DNA of 64,000 nucleotides from an uncultured Winogradskyella sp. (GCF_947495255.1 NZ_CANLYI010000003.1:371932-435931); one strand, 5' to 3'. Positions 8,618-17,030 are shown, numbered from the stretch's first letter. A program made the numbers and translations. The notes: a model not told the origin generated them from the sequence alone.

Positions 8618-9118
8618 TTATTTCAGAGCAGTTAAAGCCGCTTCGTAATTTGGCTCATCTGCAATTTCAGAAACTTGTTCTGTATATAGAACTGTTCCGT
8701 CTTTGTCTACCACAACAATACATCTCGATAATAATGGTGCTAAAGGCCCAGTTTTAAACGTTAAACCGTAATCGTCACCAAAGCTTCCTGTTTTAAAATC
8801 GGAAAGACTTTCTACATTATCTAAACCTTCTGCGCCGCAAAAACGTGCTAAAGCAAATGGTAAATCTTTAGAAATACATAACACCTTAGTAGCTTCTAAT
8901 GCGCTCGCTTTTTCGTTAAATGTTCTAACGGATTGAGCACAAGTACCTGTGTCTATACTCGGAAATATATTTAGCACCAATCTGTTACCTTCATAATCAG
9001 ATAAAGATTTAGCAGATAAATCTGTTGCTGTAAGTTTAAAATCTGGAGTTTTACTGCCAACTGCTGGTAAACTTCCTGTAGTTTCTATAGGATTTCCTCC
9101 TAAAGTTATATTAGCCAT
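8618..9118 (-). CDS. tpx: Thiol peroxidase (Tpx-type atypical 2-Cys peroxiredoxin)
   Basis: Reduces hydrogen and lipid peroxides, recycled by thioredoxin. The protein of 166 residues starts with the typical TLGGNPIET segment. The peroxidatic cysteine is Cys60 in SIDTGTC and the resolving cysteine is Cys94 in ARFCGAEG, the spacing expected for Tpx. An additional Cys81 is present. The conserved Arg near LLSRCIVVVDKDG supports the active site. First gene of the minus-strand run to ribB, with dgkA 4 nt downstream. Function is secure. Confidence 0.97.
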   Translation of the reverse strand: MANITLGGNPIETTGSLPAVGSKTPDFKLTATDLSAKSLSDYEGNRLVLNIFPSIDTGTCAQSVRTFNEKASALEATKVLCISKDLPFALARFCGAEGLDNVESLSDFKTGSFGDDYGLTFKTGPLAPLLSRCIVVVDKDGTVLYTEQVSEIADEPNYEAALTALK

Positions 9119-9241
9119 ATTCTTTTAATTTTTGAGTGTTAAAAATAAGAACTTTTAAGTGTAATAGTATTAAATAAACGATAATATTTTAATTCTAGTC
9201 TTTTATATTAGAAAGCTGATAATTGCTATTTTTTAAATTGA

Positions 9242-9288
9242 AAAACCTCATAAAGCAAACTCTAAACGAGCATATCTTATGAGGTTTT
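9242..9288 (-). terminator. Likely terminator downstream of pheT
   Basis: Perfect 12-bp stem, aaaacctcataa with ttatgaggtttt, around a 23-nt loop. On the minus strand the second arm is followed by a short U-rich stretch. It lies just beyond the pheT stop and separates pheT from the tpx run. The loop is long, so strength is uncertain. Confidence 0.55.
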
Positions 9289-9308
9289 ATCTATTTTAAA
9301 TTAATCTT

Positions 9309-11735
9309 CTATCTCAACTCAGCACCAAGCTTAGTTTCAAAATTAGATTGTAGTTTAGACATTATTTTGTCAATTTGCTTATCGTTTAAAGTTTTGTTTT
9401 CATCTTGAAGAATAAAACTCACAGCATAACTCTTTTTGCCAGCTGGTAATTTTTTGCCTTCGTAAACATCAAATAGATTCACACTTTTAAGCAGTTGTCT
9501 TTCGGTTTGTTTAGCGATGGTATCTATCTCTTCAAAAGTCACTTTGTTATCTAATAGTAATGCGAAATCGCGTTTTACTTCTGGGTATTTAGAAATTGCC
9601 GTAAACTTAATTTTGTTATGCTGCGCCATTTCTAAAACGTTGTCCCAATTAAAATCAGCAAACAATACATTCTGAGAAATTCCAAAATGCTTTAATACTG
9701 ATTTTTTAACCAAACCAAAGTCAACCATTTTTTTCTTTCCAACAGAAAAACTCATGCCTTCACTAAAAACGTCCGATTTAATTGGTGCAGACTTCAATTT
9801 TGTTAAACCTAATCGTTGTAATACAACTTCAACCGTTCCTTTTAAATAAAAGAAATCACTTGGGTTGCTAGAACTATTCCAACGTTCTTCATTTTTATTT
9901 CCAGTTACAAAAACAGATAAGTGTTTATGTTCTTCGCGAGCTTCAGCATATTGATGGTAAGTTTTACCAAATTCAAATAACTTTAAATCATCTCGCTTTC
10001 TGTTAATGTTATGCGCTACAGCTTCTAATCCAGAAAATAATAACGACTGACGCATTACTTCTAAATCGCTACTTAACGGATTCAACATTTTTACATTATG
10101 CTCTTCGTTTAAATCAGCACTTAATTCTATATACTTTGGCGTTGTTAATGAGTTAGCCATTATTTCATAGAAGCCTTGAGAAGCCAATTGATTTCCTATT
10201 ATATTTTGAAGTTTATAATCTTCAAATCTAGATGAGTTAGAAATTGACGCATTTAATTTAGTCGTTGTAGCGATATTATTGTAACCATATACTCTTAGTA
10301 TTTCTTCAATAATATCAGCTTCACGTTGCACATCATTTCTATAAGCTGGTACAGTTAAACCTAAACCTGCTTCTGTAACATTATTTATTTTTATGTCTAA
10401 AGATGATAAAATACTTTTTATAGTTTCCTTAGGGATTTCTTCACCAATTAATTTTTTAGCATTGTCAAAACTTAATCTTACTTCAAAATCCTTGATTTTC
10501 TTTGGGTAAGCATCAACAATATCACTAGTGATTTCACCACCTGCAATTTCAAGAATTAGTAAAGCCGCACGTTTTAATGCATATTCTGTAAGATTTGGAT
10601 CAATTCCTCTTTCAAATCTAAAAGAAGCATCTGTATTTAAAGCATGACGTTTAGCTGTTTTACGAACACTCACAGGATTAAAATAAGCACTTTCTAAGAA
10701 AATACGTGTTGTATTATCTGTAACACCAGAATCTATTCCGCCAAAAACACCTGCTATACACATTGGTTTTTCTGCATCGCAAATCATTAAATCATCTTCG
10801 TGTAATTCGCGCTCAACACCATCTAAAGTGGTGAATTTTGTACCAGCTTCACAGGTTTTAACTTCAATTTTATTATCAGCTATTTTATCAGCATCAAAGG
10901 CATGTAAAGGCTGTCCTAATTCATGTAAAACATAATTAGTTGCATCTACAATATTATTAATAGGAGCTAAGCCAATAGATTTAAGGCGATGTTGTAACCA
11001 AGCTGGTGACGCTTGTACCTTTAAGCCAGAAATAGTAACACCACAATAACGAGGTGCTTTTTCTTTGTCTTGTACATCAACATCTATTTTTAATGCTCTA
11101 GCATCTACATGGTAAGAACTTACAGAAGGTGTAATTAACTCTAAAGACACTTCCTTTTGTAATAAACCTGCTTTTAAATCTCTTGCAACACCATAATGAC
11201 TCATAGCATCAGCTCTGTTTGGTGTTAAGCCAATTTCAAAAACCTGGTCATTTTCAACTTTAAATAAATCTGAAGCTAGCATACCAACGTTAAGGTCAGC
11301 ATCTAAAACCATAATCCCATCGTGACCTTCACCAAGACCTAATTCGTCTTCTGCGCAAATCATTCCGTGGCTTTCTTCGCCTCTAATTTTACCCTTTTTT
11401 ATTTTCCAAGCTTCACCTTCGGCAGTGTAAAGTGTTGTGCCAATAGTAGCAACAGGTACTTTTTGTCCGGCTGCTACATTAGGAGCACCACAAACAATTT
11501 GTACAGGCGCATCTGCACCAATATTTACGGTCGTTACCTTTAAACGGTCTGCATTTGGGTGTTGTACACAAGTTAAAACCTCGCCAACAACAATACCTTT
11601 TAATCCGCCTTTTACAGATTCGTAAGTGTCAATACCTTCTATTTCTAAACCTAGGTCAGTTAATAAATCGCCAGTTTTTTCTGCGTCCCAATCGGTTTTT
11701 ATAAACTGCTTAAGCCAGTTGTATGAAATCTTCAT
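9309..11735 (-). CDS. pheT: Phenylalanine--tRNA ligase beta subunit
   Basis: Beta chain of the heterotetrameric enzyme charging tRNA-Phe. 808 residues, the normal bacterial length. Order of domains: N-terminal MKISYNWLKQF start; EMAP/OB tRNA-binding domain (about 40-150, with HPNADRLKV and CGAPN); B3/B4 editing domain (about 210-390, with FDADKI and GGxxSGV); B5 domain (about 400-475); the core catalytic-like domain; and a C-terminal FDX-ACB anticodon-binding domain (about 715-808, starting KYPEVKRDFALLLD). The alpha subunit is not adjacent, which is common in Bacteroidota. Transcribed alone, with its own candidate promoter and terminator. Confidence 0.98.
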   Translation of the reverse strand: MKISYNWLKQFIKTDWDAEKTGDLLTDLGLEIEGIDTYESVKGGLKGIVVGEVLTCVQHPNADRLKVTTVNIGADAPVQIVCGAPNVAAGQKVPVATIGTTLYTAEGEAWKIKKGKIRGEESHGMICAEDELGLGEGHDGIMVLDADLNVGMLASDLFKVENDQVFEIGLTPNRADAMSHYGVARDLKAGLLQKEVSLELITPSVSSYHVDARALKIDVDVQDKEKAPRYCGVTISGLKVQASPAWLQHRLKSIGLAPINNIVDATNYVLHELGQPLHAFDADKIADNKIEVKTCEAGTKFTTLDGVERELHEDDLMICDAEKPMCIAGVFGGIDSGVTDNTTRIFLESAYFNPVSVRKTAKRHALNTDASFRFERGIDPNLTEYALKRAALLILEIAGGEITSDIVDAYPKKIKDFEVRLSFDNAKKLIGEEIPKETIKSILSSLDIKINNVTEAGLGLTVPAYRNDVQREADIIEEILRVYGYNNIATTTKLNASISNSSRFEDYKLQNIIGNQLASQGFYEIMANSLTTPKYIELSADLNEEHNVKMLNPLSSDLEVMRQSLLFSGLEAVAHNINRKRDDLKLFEFGKTYHQYAEAREEHKHLSVFVTGNKNEERWNSSSNPSDFFYLKGTVEVVLQRLGLTKLKSAPIKSDVFSEGMSFSVGKKKMVDFGLVKKSVLKHFGISQNVLFADFNWDNVLEMAQHNKIKFTAISKYPEVKRDFALLLDNKVTFEEIDTIAKQTERQLLKSVNLFDVYEGKKLPAGKKSYAVSFILQDENKTLNDKQIDKIMSKLQSNFETKLGAELR

Positions 11736-11756
11736 AATTTTATTTTAATAGAACCA

Positions 11757-11764
11757 CAAAGATA
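11757..11764 (-). promoter_or_regulatory. Candidate -7 element for pheT
   Basis: Minus-strand TATCTTTG matches TAnnTTTG, 21 nt before the pheT start codon. A possible TTG lies only 13 nt upstream, closer than the usual spacing, so the -33 part is not convincing. Confidence 0.45.
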
Positions 11765-11901
11765 AAAATACTTATGGCAAAAAGAATAAGTTAGCAGTTA
11801 GTTTGATTTATTTATTTTAATTCCATTTTTTGTGACGTATATTACAAAACAGTGTCTCTATATACGTAGGTTCAATTGTTTAATATTTAAACCCAAATTT
11901 T

Positions 11902-12129
11902 ATGAAAACATTTTTTAAAAGCTTAATTGTTTTAAGCATATTATTTACAATTTCTTGTAGAGAAACCAAGGAAGAAGATGCGCAAACAACAGAAGAACAA
12001 ATAGAAGTAATTGATGAAACGGTGAATGCTGTTGATGCTACTGATGTAGATTTAGATGCTGCTGAAGAGGTTATTAACCAAACCGAAGAAAAATTAGAAG
12101 ACGCATTAAATGAATTAGATAATATATAA
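11902..12129 (+). CDS. Small acidic lipoprotein
   Basis: 75-residue predicted lipoprotein, function unknown. The signal ends at ISC (Cys19). The mature 57 residues hold 21 acidic and 3 basic side chains, with a heptad-like helical pattern in the second half (VDLDAAEEVINQTEEKLEDALNEL). The gene is 17 nt before a lysine-rich secreted protein, and the two are very likely co-transcribed. Not assigned to any named family by eye. The opposite charge of its neighbour suggests the two products may bind each other; that is inference. Confidence 0.75.
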   Translation: MKTFFKSLIVLSILFTISCRETKEEDAQTTEEQIEVIDETVNAVDATDVDLDAAEEVINQTEEKLEDALNELDNI

Positions 12130-12146
12130 TTTAACGAAAAATAATT

Positions 12147-12701
12147 ATGAAAAAAATAATTAATATTTTAGTAATTGTGTTGTTTGTTGCTTTTAATAGT
12201 ACAACAATATATGCACAAGGAAAATCTCATGAAGCTAAAGAAAAGATTGAAAAGAAATCTAAGAATGCTAAGGATGAATTAAAAGCTGAGAAAAATCAAG
12301 CAAAAGAAAAAATGTCCAAAAAAGCTGAAAAGGTAGAAAAGGATGTGAAGGGTAAAAAAGAGGAAGTACATGCTCGTAAAGATGAAGTAAAGAAAAATTT
12401 AAATGCAGAAAAAACAAGTGAATTTGGACAAAATAAGGCTGCTGAAGCTAAAAATAAGCTGAAAACCAGGTCTGATTTTATTCAAAAAAAGGAAGAGAAA
12501 TATAAGGCTTCTGAGGATAGAATTACAGCAGCAAAAATGCGTTTAGCTAAGCTTAAAAAGGAAGGTATGTTATCTCCAGAACAAATAAAAGAGAAGGAGG
12601 GAATTATAACTAAAGCTGAAGAGCGATTAGCAAAATATAAGACTTCAATAAGTTCAGCTAAAGAGAAGGTGAAAGGTAAAACCCGAGCTTTAGAAAATTA
12701 A
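12147..12701 (+). CDS. Secreted lysine-rich coiled-coil protein (LEA/apolipoprotein-like composition)
   Basis: 184 residues with a signal peptide cleaved near IYAQG (residue 24). The mature protein consists almost wholly of alternating Lys, Glu and Ala in amphipathic helices (KEKIEKKSKNAKDELKAEK and similar), with no Cys, Trp or Pro-rich part. Lysine is the commonest residue and the net charge is strongly positive. Such composition occurs in LEA-like and histone-H1-like proteins; similarity of that kind is compositional and does not prove homology. Directly after the acidic lipoprotein and followed by a terminator, so the two form a two-gene unit. Location periplasm or cell surface; role unknown. 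Confidence 0.75.
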   Translation: MKKIINILVIVLFVAFNSTTIYAQGKSHEAKEKIEKKSKNAKDELKAEKNQAKEKMSKKAEKVEKDVKGKKEEVHARKDEVKKNLNAEKTSEFGQNKAAEAKNKLKTRSDFIQKKEEKYKASEDRITAAKMRLAKLKKEGMLSPEQIKEKEGIITKAEERLAKYKTSISSAKEKVKGKTRALEN

Positions 12702-12724
12702 AATAAAAGATAATTTTTAAAAAT

Positions 12725-12751
12725 GGTGCTAATTTATTAGTGCCTTTTTTT
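12725..12751 (+). terminator. Intrinsic terminator after the acidic/basic protein pair
   Basis: Eight-pair stem (ggtgctaa with ttagtgcc, including two G-U pairs) with a 4-nt loop, followed by seven T. It separates the pair from the thioredoxin-like gene and argues against the in-frame GTG at 12740, inside this hairpin, being that gene's start. Confidence 0.7.
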
Positions 12752-12802
12752 ATTTGTAAGTTATTTGTTGTTATTTCGAACTTAATTAAACCCTTTTTCT
12801 AT

Positions 12803-14029
12803 ATGCGACATGTAATTGCCTGCCTTATTCTTTTAGTTTGTTATTCTTGTAAAGAAGAATCGAAACAAGAAACAGTGAAACAACAGCTAAAAACAGGAAC
12901 TTACAGAGCAGTTTTAGAACTGCAAGATACTGAAGCGTTGCCTTTTAATTTTGAAGTCATCTCTGCAACAGAATTAAAGATTTTTAATGCTGAAGAAATA
13001 ATAGACGTAGACGAAGTTACGTATAGAAATGATTCTATATTTGTCAACTTCCCAGTTTTTGAAGGTTATGTTGCTGCAACATTTAATGGCGATAATCTAA
13101 AAGGCCGTTTTATTAAAGAAAGCTTAGATAGAGTAGTGCCATTTTCTGCAGAGTTTGATAATACGACTCGTTTTAATACAAAATCTGAATCTACACAAAA
13201 CGTTACAGGTATCTGGGAAACTGTTTTTAGCAAAGACATTGCTGAAGACGAATATGTTGCAAAAGGTATTTTTAAACAGGAAGGCGCAAAGGTGACCGGA
13301 ACTTTTAGAACCACAACTGGTGATTACAGATATCTTGAAGGAGCAATGGACGGAAACACCATGAAGCTTTCTACTTTTGATGGTGCACACGCCTTTTTAT
13401 TTACAGCGCAAGTCACGGATTCTACTATGGAAGGTACATTTTATTCTGGTAACCACTGGAAAGAACCTTTTGTTGCTAAAAGAAACGAAGCTTTTGAATT
13501 GCCAAGTGCTAACGATTTAACCTTTTTAAAGGAAGGTTACGATGTTTTAGATTTTACATTTCCTAATACGTCAGATGAGTTGGTGTCTATAAAGGACGAC
13601 AGATTTAAAGATAAAGTAGTGGTGGTGCAAATTATGGGAACGTGGTGTCCTAATTGCTTAGATGAAAGTAAATACTACGCTGAGTTTTATAAAAACAATA
13701 AAGATAAAGACATAGAGTTTGTTGCATTGGCTTTTGAGTATGCAAAAACCAAAGAAGAAGCATTTAGCAGAATAGACCGTCTACAATCTAAAGTTGGTAT
13801 TAATTATCCAGTGCTTTTAGCACAATACGGAACCTCAGACAAAGCCAAAGCACAAGAAAAACTACCAATGCTAAACCATGTGTTGTCTTACCCAACGTCT
13901 ATATTTATTGATAGAAAAGGAAAGGTGAGAAAGATTCATACGGGTTTTAATGGACCAGCAACAGGTGATAAGTACACTGAGTTTAGGGAGGAGTTTGAAG
14001 AGTTTGTTGATTTGTTGTTGAATGAGTAG
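12803..14029 (+). CDS. TlpA/ResA-like thioredoxin-fold lipoprotein
   Basis: Periplasmic thiol-disulfide protein. Translation from ATG 12803 gives 408 residues beginning MRHVIACLILLVCYSC, a lipoprotein signal (Cys16). An in-frame GTG at 12740 would add 21 residues but lies in a terminator hairpin, so it is rejected. Residues about 20-250 are a beta-rich region with a repeated GTFR/GxFxS pattern (TGTFRTTTGDYRYLEG, MEGTFYSGNHW), typical of the N-terminal domains of Bacteroidota TlpA-like proteins. The redoxin domain (about 255-400) has GTWCPNC with Cys282 and Cys285, and the cis-Pro segment LSYPTSIFID. Likely maintains reduced thiols in exported proteins; partner unknown. Confidence 0.88.
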   Translation: MRHVIACLILLVCYSCKEESKQETVKQQLKTGTYRAVLELQDTEALPFNFEVISATELKIFNAEEIIDVDEVTYRNDSIFVNFPVFEGYVAATFNGDNLKGRFIKESLDRVVPFSAEFDNTTRFNTKSESTQNVTGIWETVFSKDIAEDEYVAKGIFKQEGAKVTGTFRTTTGDYRYLEGAMDGNTMKLSTFDGAHAFLFTAQVTDSTMEGTFYSGNHWKEPFVAKRNEAFELPSANDLTFLKEGYDVLDFTFPNTSDELVSIKDDRFKDKVVVVQIMGTWCPNCLDESKYYAEFYKNNKDKDIEFVALAFEYAKTKEEAFSRIDRLQSKVGINYPVLLAQYGTSDKAKAQEKLPMLNHVLSYPTSIFIDRKGKVRKIHTGFNGPATGDKYTEFREEFEEFVDLLLNE

Positions 14030-14048
14030 AGGGTTTGTTGCTTAATGG

Positions 14049-14174
14049 TTTTGTGTATGTTTAGTTGCGCGTTTCAGTAACTAATATAGTAAATGTAAAC
14101 CGAATAGAAAATCATTGAGAATTTTCGTAAGTAAGCTATAAATAGCAATGAATTATTCACATTGTTGTACTGCG
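14049..14174. repeat. Dispersed intergenic repeat, copy A
   Basis: This gap between two convergent genes shares a head (tatgtttagttgcgcg) and a tail (agcaatgaattattcacatt) with a second copy at 63631-63713, in the same orientation; the middles differ in length. The ends are partly inverted (gtgtat near the head, attcac near the tail). It has no reading frame and ends one base before the LysR gene's stop codon. I recall similar elements between genes in other Flavobacteriaceae. It may be a non-autonomous mobile repeat or a structured terminator. Confidence 0.55.
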
Positions 14175-14175
14175 T

Positions 14176-15078
14176 TTATTTCATTTTTGATGTAAATATA
14201 TTCTTAATTGTATCTAATTCTTTTTTGTATTTCAAATCTGTTCTTGATGCAAAATATAAGGTGTTTTCCGTTTTTACTTTTCCTTCCCAAACTAGATTTA
14301 TCTCGTTTCTTAAAATTTGATCTTGACATAAAAAATCCGGAACCAATGCAAGTCCGTTTCCATTGTTTAAACATCTAATAATAGAAGTAATATTTGGTAA
14401 AATATAGTTGGGTTTAAAAGCAGGTTTCTTATTAAAGTTCTCAAACCAAAAACGTCTAAAATGTTCCATTTCGTTGGATGAGCTATACCAAATATTTTGA
14501 AGTAGTTGGTCTTCTAACTTGCTTAAATTTTTAGATTTAATGTGTTGTTGTATTTTAGTGACATTTGTTTTATTGCCTGCTATTAAAACGATTCTTTCTT
14601 TAGAAAACGGAATATAGTCAACTAAAGACTTTTTTTCATTTTGTTTTTTAGGTGTTATTACTAAGTCTAAAATACCGTTGTTTAGATCTTTTATTAAATC
14701 TGTATGTGCTCCAAATCTGGCGACTAGGTCGAAGTTTAGTTTGGGAATTTCGGGTTCAATAATGAGTTGGAACATTTCTGAACACATTCCAATGTTTAAA
14801 GATGGATTTTTTTCTTGCGTTGTTTTTTTGAAATGCTGTTCTGCTATTTCAAGTTTTTTTAAAGATTCAATAATATATTCATATAAAAATTTCCCGTCTT
14901 CTGTAGGAATCATTTTTCTCGAAGTACGTTCAAATAGTTTTTTACCAACATAAGCTTCTAAAGCATTTAAGTGCACACTAACTCCGGGTTGAGAAGCATA
15001 TAAGGCAATAGAAGCTTTAGTTAAAGTTCCGTTTTTATATATTTCTTTAAATGTTCTATACCATTCTAAATTTACCAT
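14176..15078 (-). CDS. LysR-family transcriptional regulator
   Basis: 300 residues. The N-terminal winged helix-turn-helix (about 1-60) has the family pattern TKASIALYASQPGVSVHLNA followed by LEAYVGKKLFERTSRK. The rest (90-300) is a periplasmic-binding-protein-like effector domain. It is transcribed away from an MdaB-like quinone reductase with a 93-bp shared upstream region that contains a perfect TTGTA-N7-TACAA palindrome of the T-N11-A type. It most likely controls itself and the reductase in response to a quinone, electrophile or redox signal; the ligand is inference. Confidence 0.92.
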   Translation of the reverse strand: MVNLEWYRTFKEIYKNGTLTKASIALYASQPGVSVHLNALEAYVGKKLFERTSRKMIPTEDGKFLYEYIIESLKKLEIAEQHFKKTTQEKNPSLNIGMCSEMFQLIIEPEIPKLNFDLVARFGAHTDLIKDLNNGILDLVITPKKQNEKKSLVDYIPFSKERIVLIAGNKTNVTKIQQHIKSKNLSKLEDQLLQNIWYSSSNEMEHFRRFWFENFNKKPAFKPNYILPNITSIIRCLNNGNGLALVPDFLCQDQILRNEINLVWEGKVKTENTLYFASRTDLKYKKELDTIKNIFTSKMK

Positions 15079-15097
15079 AACTATTAAAATATTTATA

Positions 15098-15149
15098 CAA
15101 AGGTATGATTTGTATTATTTTTACAATAACAAGTATTGCTTTAATTTTG
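15098..15149. promoter_or_regulatory. Divergent promoter region with LysR-type operator
   Basis: Minus-strand TACCTTTG at 15098-15105, with TTG at 15124-15126 and an 18-nt spacer, makes a good Bacteroidota promoter for the LysR gene. Plus-strand TAATTTTG at 15142-15149 is a -7 candidate for the reductase gene. The perfect inverted repeat TTGTA-N7-TACAA at 15110-15126 overlaps the LysR -35-like position, as expected for autoregulation. Confidence 0.6.
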
Positions 15150-15171
15150 CCTCAAATAAAATAAGAGACAA

Positions 15172-15768
15172 ATGAAAAATATATTTATAATTAATGGAAG
15201 TCATCCATTTGCGCATTCTGGTGGAAAATTTAACGAAACACTTTTCAATAATACTATTTCATATTTTGATACGCTTGAAGAATTTGAAGTGAAGTTTACT
15301 CAAGTAGGTGACAATTATGACGTAAAAGAAGAAGTTGAAAAATTTAAGTGGGCAGATATAGTGATTTATCATACGCCTATTTGGTGGTTTCAAATACCTT
15401 TTGGATTTAAAAAATATATAGATGAAGTTTTTACGGAAGGTCATCAAAATGGAATTTATGCAAATGATGGAAGAAGTAGAAAAAATCCAAACATTAATTA
15501 TGGGACTGGTGGTTTAATGCACGGAAAAAAATATATACTTACTACAAGTTGGAATGCACCTAAAACCGCATTTACTTTAGAAAATGAATTTTTTAATCAA
15601 AAAAGTGTGGACGAAGGTGCTATGTTTGGGTTTCACAAAATGAATGCCTTTACAGGAATGGAATTATTAGCAACACATCATTTTCACGATATGGAAAAAA
15701 ATGCAGATGTTCCTCTTGAGTTGAATAATTACAGTACTTTTTTAAATGATGTAATGATTAATTTGTAA
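15172..15768 (+). CDS. MdaB-like NAD(P)H quinone oxidoreductase (flavodoxin fold)
   Basis: 198 residues of the flavodoxin-like NAD(P)H dehydrogenase (quinone) family, which makes two-electron reductions of quinones using FAD. It opens with the FIINGSHPFAHSGGKFNETL segment (FAD phosphate loop), followed by YHTPIWWFQIPFGFKKYIDEVF, the diagnostic aromatic motif of MdaB, and GTGGLMHGKKYILTTSWNAP. Cytoplasmic, no signal. Divergent from the LysR regulator, a very common arrangement for this family. Physiological substrate unknown; a detoxification role is likely. Confidence 0.88.
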   Translation: MKNIFIINGSHPFAHSGGKFNETLFNNTISYFDTLEEFEVKFTQVGDNYDVKEEVEKFKWADIVIYHTPIWWFQIPFGFKKYIDEVFTEGHQNGIYANDGRSRKNPNINYGTGGLMHGKKYILTTSWNAPKTAFTLENEFFNQKSVDEGAMFGFHKMNAFTGMELLATHHFHDMEKNADVPLELNNYSTFLNDVMINL

Positions 15769-15966
15769 TTATCTGGTTTGGTTTCGAAAATGAAGTGCAA
15801 CTTTAACTCATGTGAGTCCGTTTTAATGACTTATATCATACGTTAATCAATGATATAGAGTGTTATTAACAATTTTCACATTCTAAATATTAGAAGATAG
15901 ACTTTTTTGAAAAGCAGTGACTGTGCCATTAATTTGCCTTGTTCCATATGGATATTATAAAATATC

Positions 15967-16032
15967 TAAGGGCTAATAACCTGGTTTTCTCCCCAAATAT
16001 TCACTATGATGGTTTTAAAGTCGCTTAAACCG
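15967..16032 (-). pseudogene. Remnant of an aldose-epimerase-like gene (C-terminal fragment)
   Basis: Within the 338-bp gap 15769-16106 a minus-strand stretch translates as DFKTIIVNIWGENQVISP followed by a stop (15967-15969). It aligns with the segment SFKTNKVNIWGQKHVISP near the C-terminus of the intact epimerase-like gene at 17088-17975. Upstream (towards 16036) the frame is closed by a stop and no start exists. This is therefore a decayed fragment of a second copy about 1 kb from the intact gene. The rest of the gap shows nothing coding that I can support. Confidence 0.75.
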
Positions 16033-16077
16033 TGTTAGTGTTATGCTAAATTCTTTTATAAATGCTAATAGATACAT

Positions 16078-16085
16078 ATCTTTGC
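16078..16085 (+). promoter_or_regulatory. Candidate -7 element for the hydroxyacid dehydrogenase
   Basis: TATCTTTG matches TAnnTTTG and lies 21 nt before the ATG at 16107. A convincing TTG -33 element was not found. Confidence 0.45.
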
Positions 16086-16106
16086 GTTTAATTATTATAA
16101 TAAAAT

Positions 16107-16988
16107 ATGAAAAAACCAACTATCGGATTTATAGGACTTGGCCTCATGGGAGGGAATATGGTTGAAAATCTACAAAAAAGAGGATATGAGTTAACGGTAA
16201 TGGACCTTAATAAGGACGAAGTTGCTAAAGTTATTGCTCGTGGTAATGCTAAAGAAGCTAGCTCTCCAAAAGAATTAGCTGAAAATAGTGATATCGTAAT
16301 GTTTTGTCTTACGACTTCTGCTGTTGTAGAAAAAATCGTTTATGGCGATGAAGGTGTTTTAGCTGGTATCAAAGAAGGTTCTGTATTAATAGATTTCGGA
16401 ACTTCAATTCCGGCTTCTACAATTAAAATTGGAGCTGCACTTGCTGAAAAAGGTGCTGGTATGATTGATGCGCCTCTTGGACGTACGCCTGCGCATGCAA
16501 AAGATGGTTTGCTTAATATTATGGCAGCTGGTAACGAAGATACTTTTGCTAAAGTGAAGCCAGTTTTAGATGATCAAGGAGAGAATGTATTTTATTTAGG
16601 TGCTCTTGGTGCTGGTCATACAACGAAACTGATTAATAATTTTATGGGTATGACAACTGTTGTAGCGATGTCTCAGGCTTTCGCTGCTGCTAAATTAGCT
16701 GGTGTAGATGGACAACAACTGTTTGATATTATGTCTGCAGGACCATCAAATTCACCATTTATGAAATTCACTAAAAACTACGCTGTAGATCACGTAAGTG
16801 ATTTAGGATTCTCTATTGCTAATGCAAATAAAGATTTAGGATATTTTGTACAAATGATAAATGATTTAGGTTCAGTTTCTGATATCGCAAAAGCAACTTC
16901 TGGTAACTTACAAGCTGCTTTAGATGCTGGTATGGGAAGTGGAAATGTTCCAGAAATCTATGATTATTTCACGAAATTGAAGAAGTAA
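16107..16988 (+). CDS. Beta-hydroxyacid dehydrogenase, YihU/sulfolactaldehyde-reductase-like
   Basis: NAD(P)-dependent oxidoreductase of the 3-hydroxyisobutyrate dehydrogenase family, 293 residues. The Rossmann motif is GFIGLGLMGGNM (7-18); the catalytic Lys174 sits in GHTTKLINN, with Asn177/178. The substrate motif, usually DAPVSGG, is here DAPLGRTPAHA (121-131). The GRT form with Arg126 is what I recall from E. coli YihU, where the equivalent Arg contacts the sulfonate of sulfolactaldehyde. An epimerase-like gene lies convergently downstream, and YihR in the yih cluster is also of that fold. No sulfoglycolysis kinase, aldolase or isomerase is visible nearby, so the substrate could equally be succinic semialdehyde or another short aldehyde/hydroxyacid. 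Family certain; substrate tentative. Confidence 0.88.
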   Translation: MKKPTIGFIGLGLMGGNMVENLQKRGYELTVMDLNKDEVAKVIARGNAKEASSPKELAENSDIVMFCLTTSAVVEKIVYGDEGVLAGIKEGSVLIDFGTSIPASTIKIGAALAEKGAGMIDAPLGRTPAHAKDGLLNIMAAGNEDTFAKVKPVLDDQGENVFYLGALGAGHTTKLINNFMGMTTVVAMSQAFAAAKLAGVDGQQLFDIMSAGPSNSPFMKFTKNYAVDHVSDLGFSIANANKDLGYFVQMINDLGSVSDIAKATSGNLQAALDAGMGSGNVPEIYDYFTKLKK

Positions 16989-17030
16989 TAGAATATTTTT
17001 TTTCTCTCGAAATAAATATCATAATTATAA

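Noticed and set aside
12740..12802. GTG start for the thioredoxin-like lipoprotein
   Set aside because: It falls inside a terminator hairpin, and the ATG at 12803 begins a perfect lipoprotein signal.
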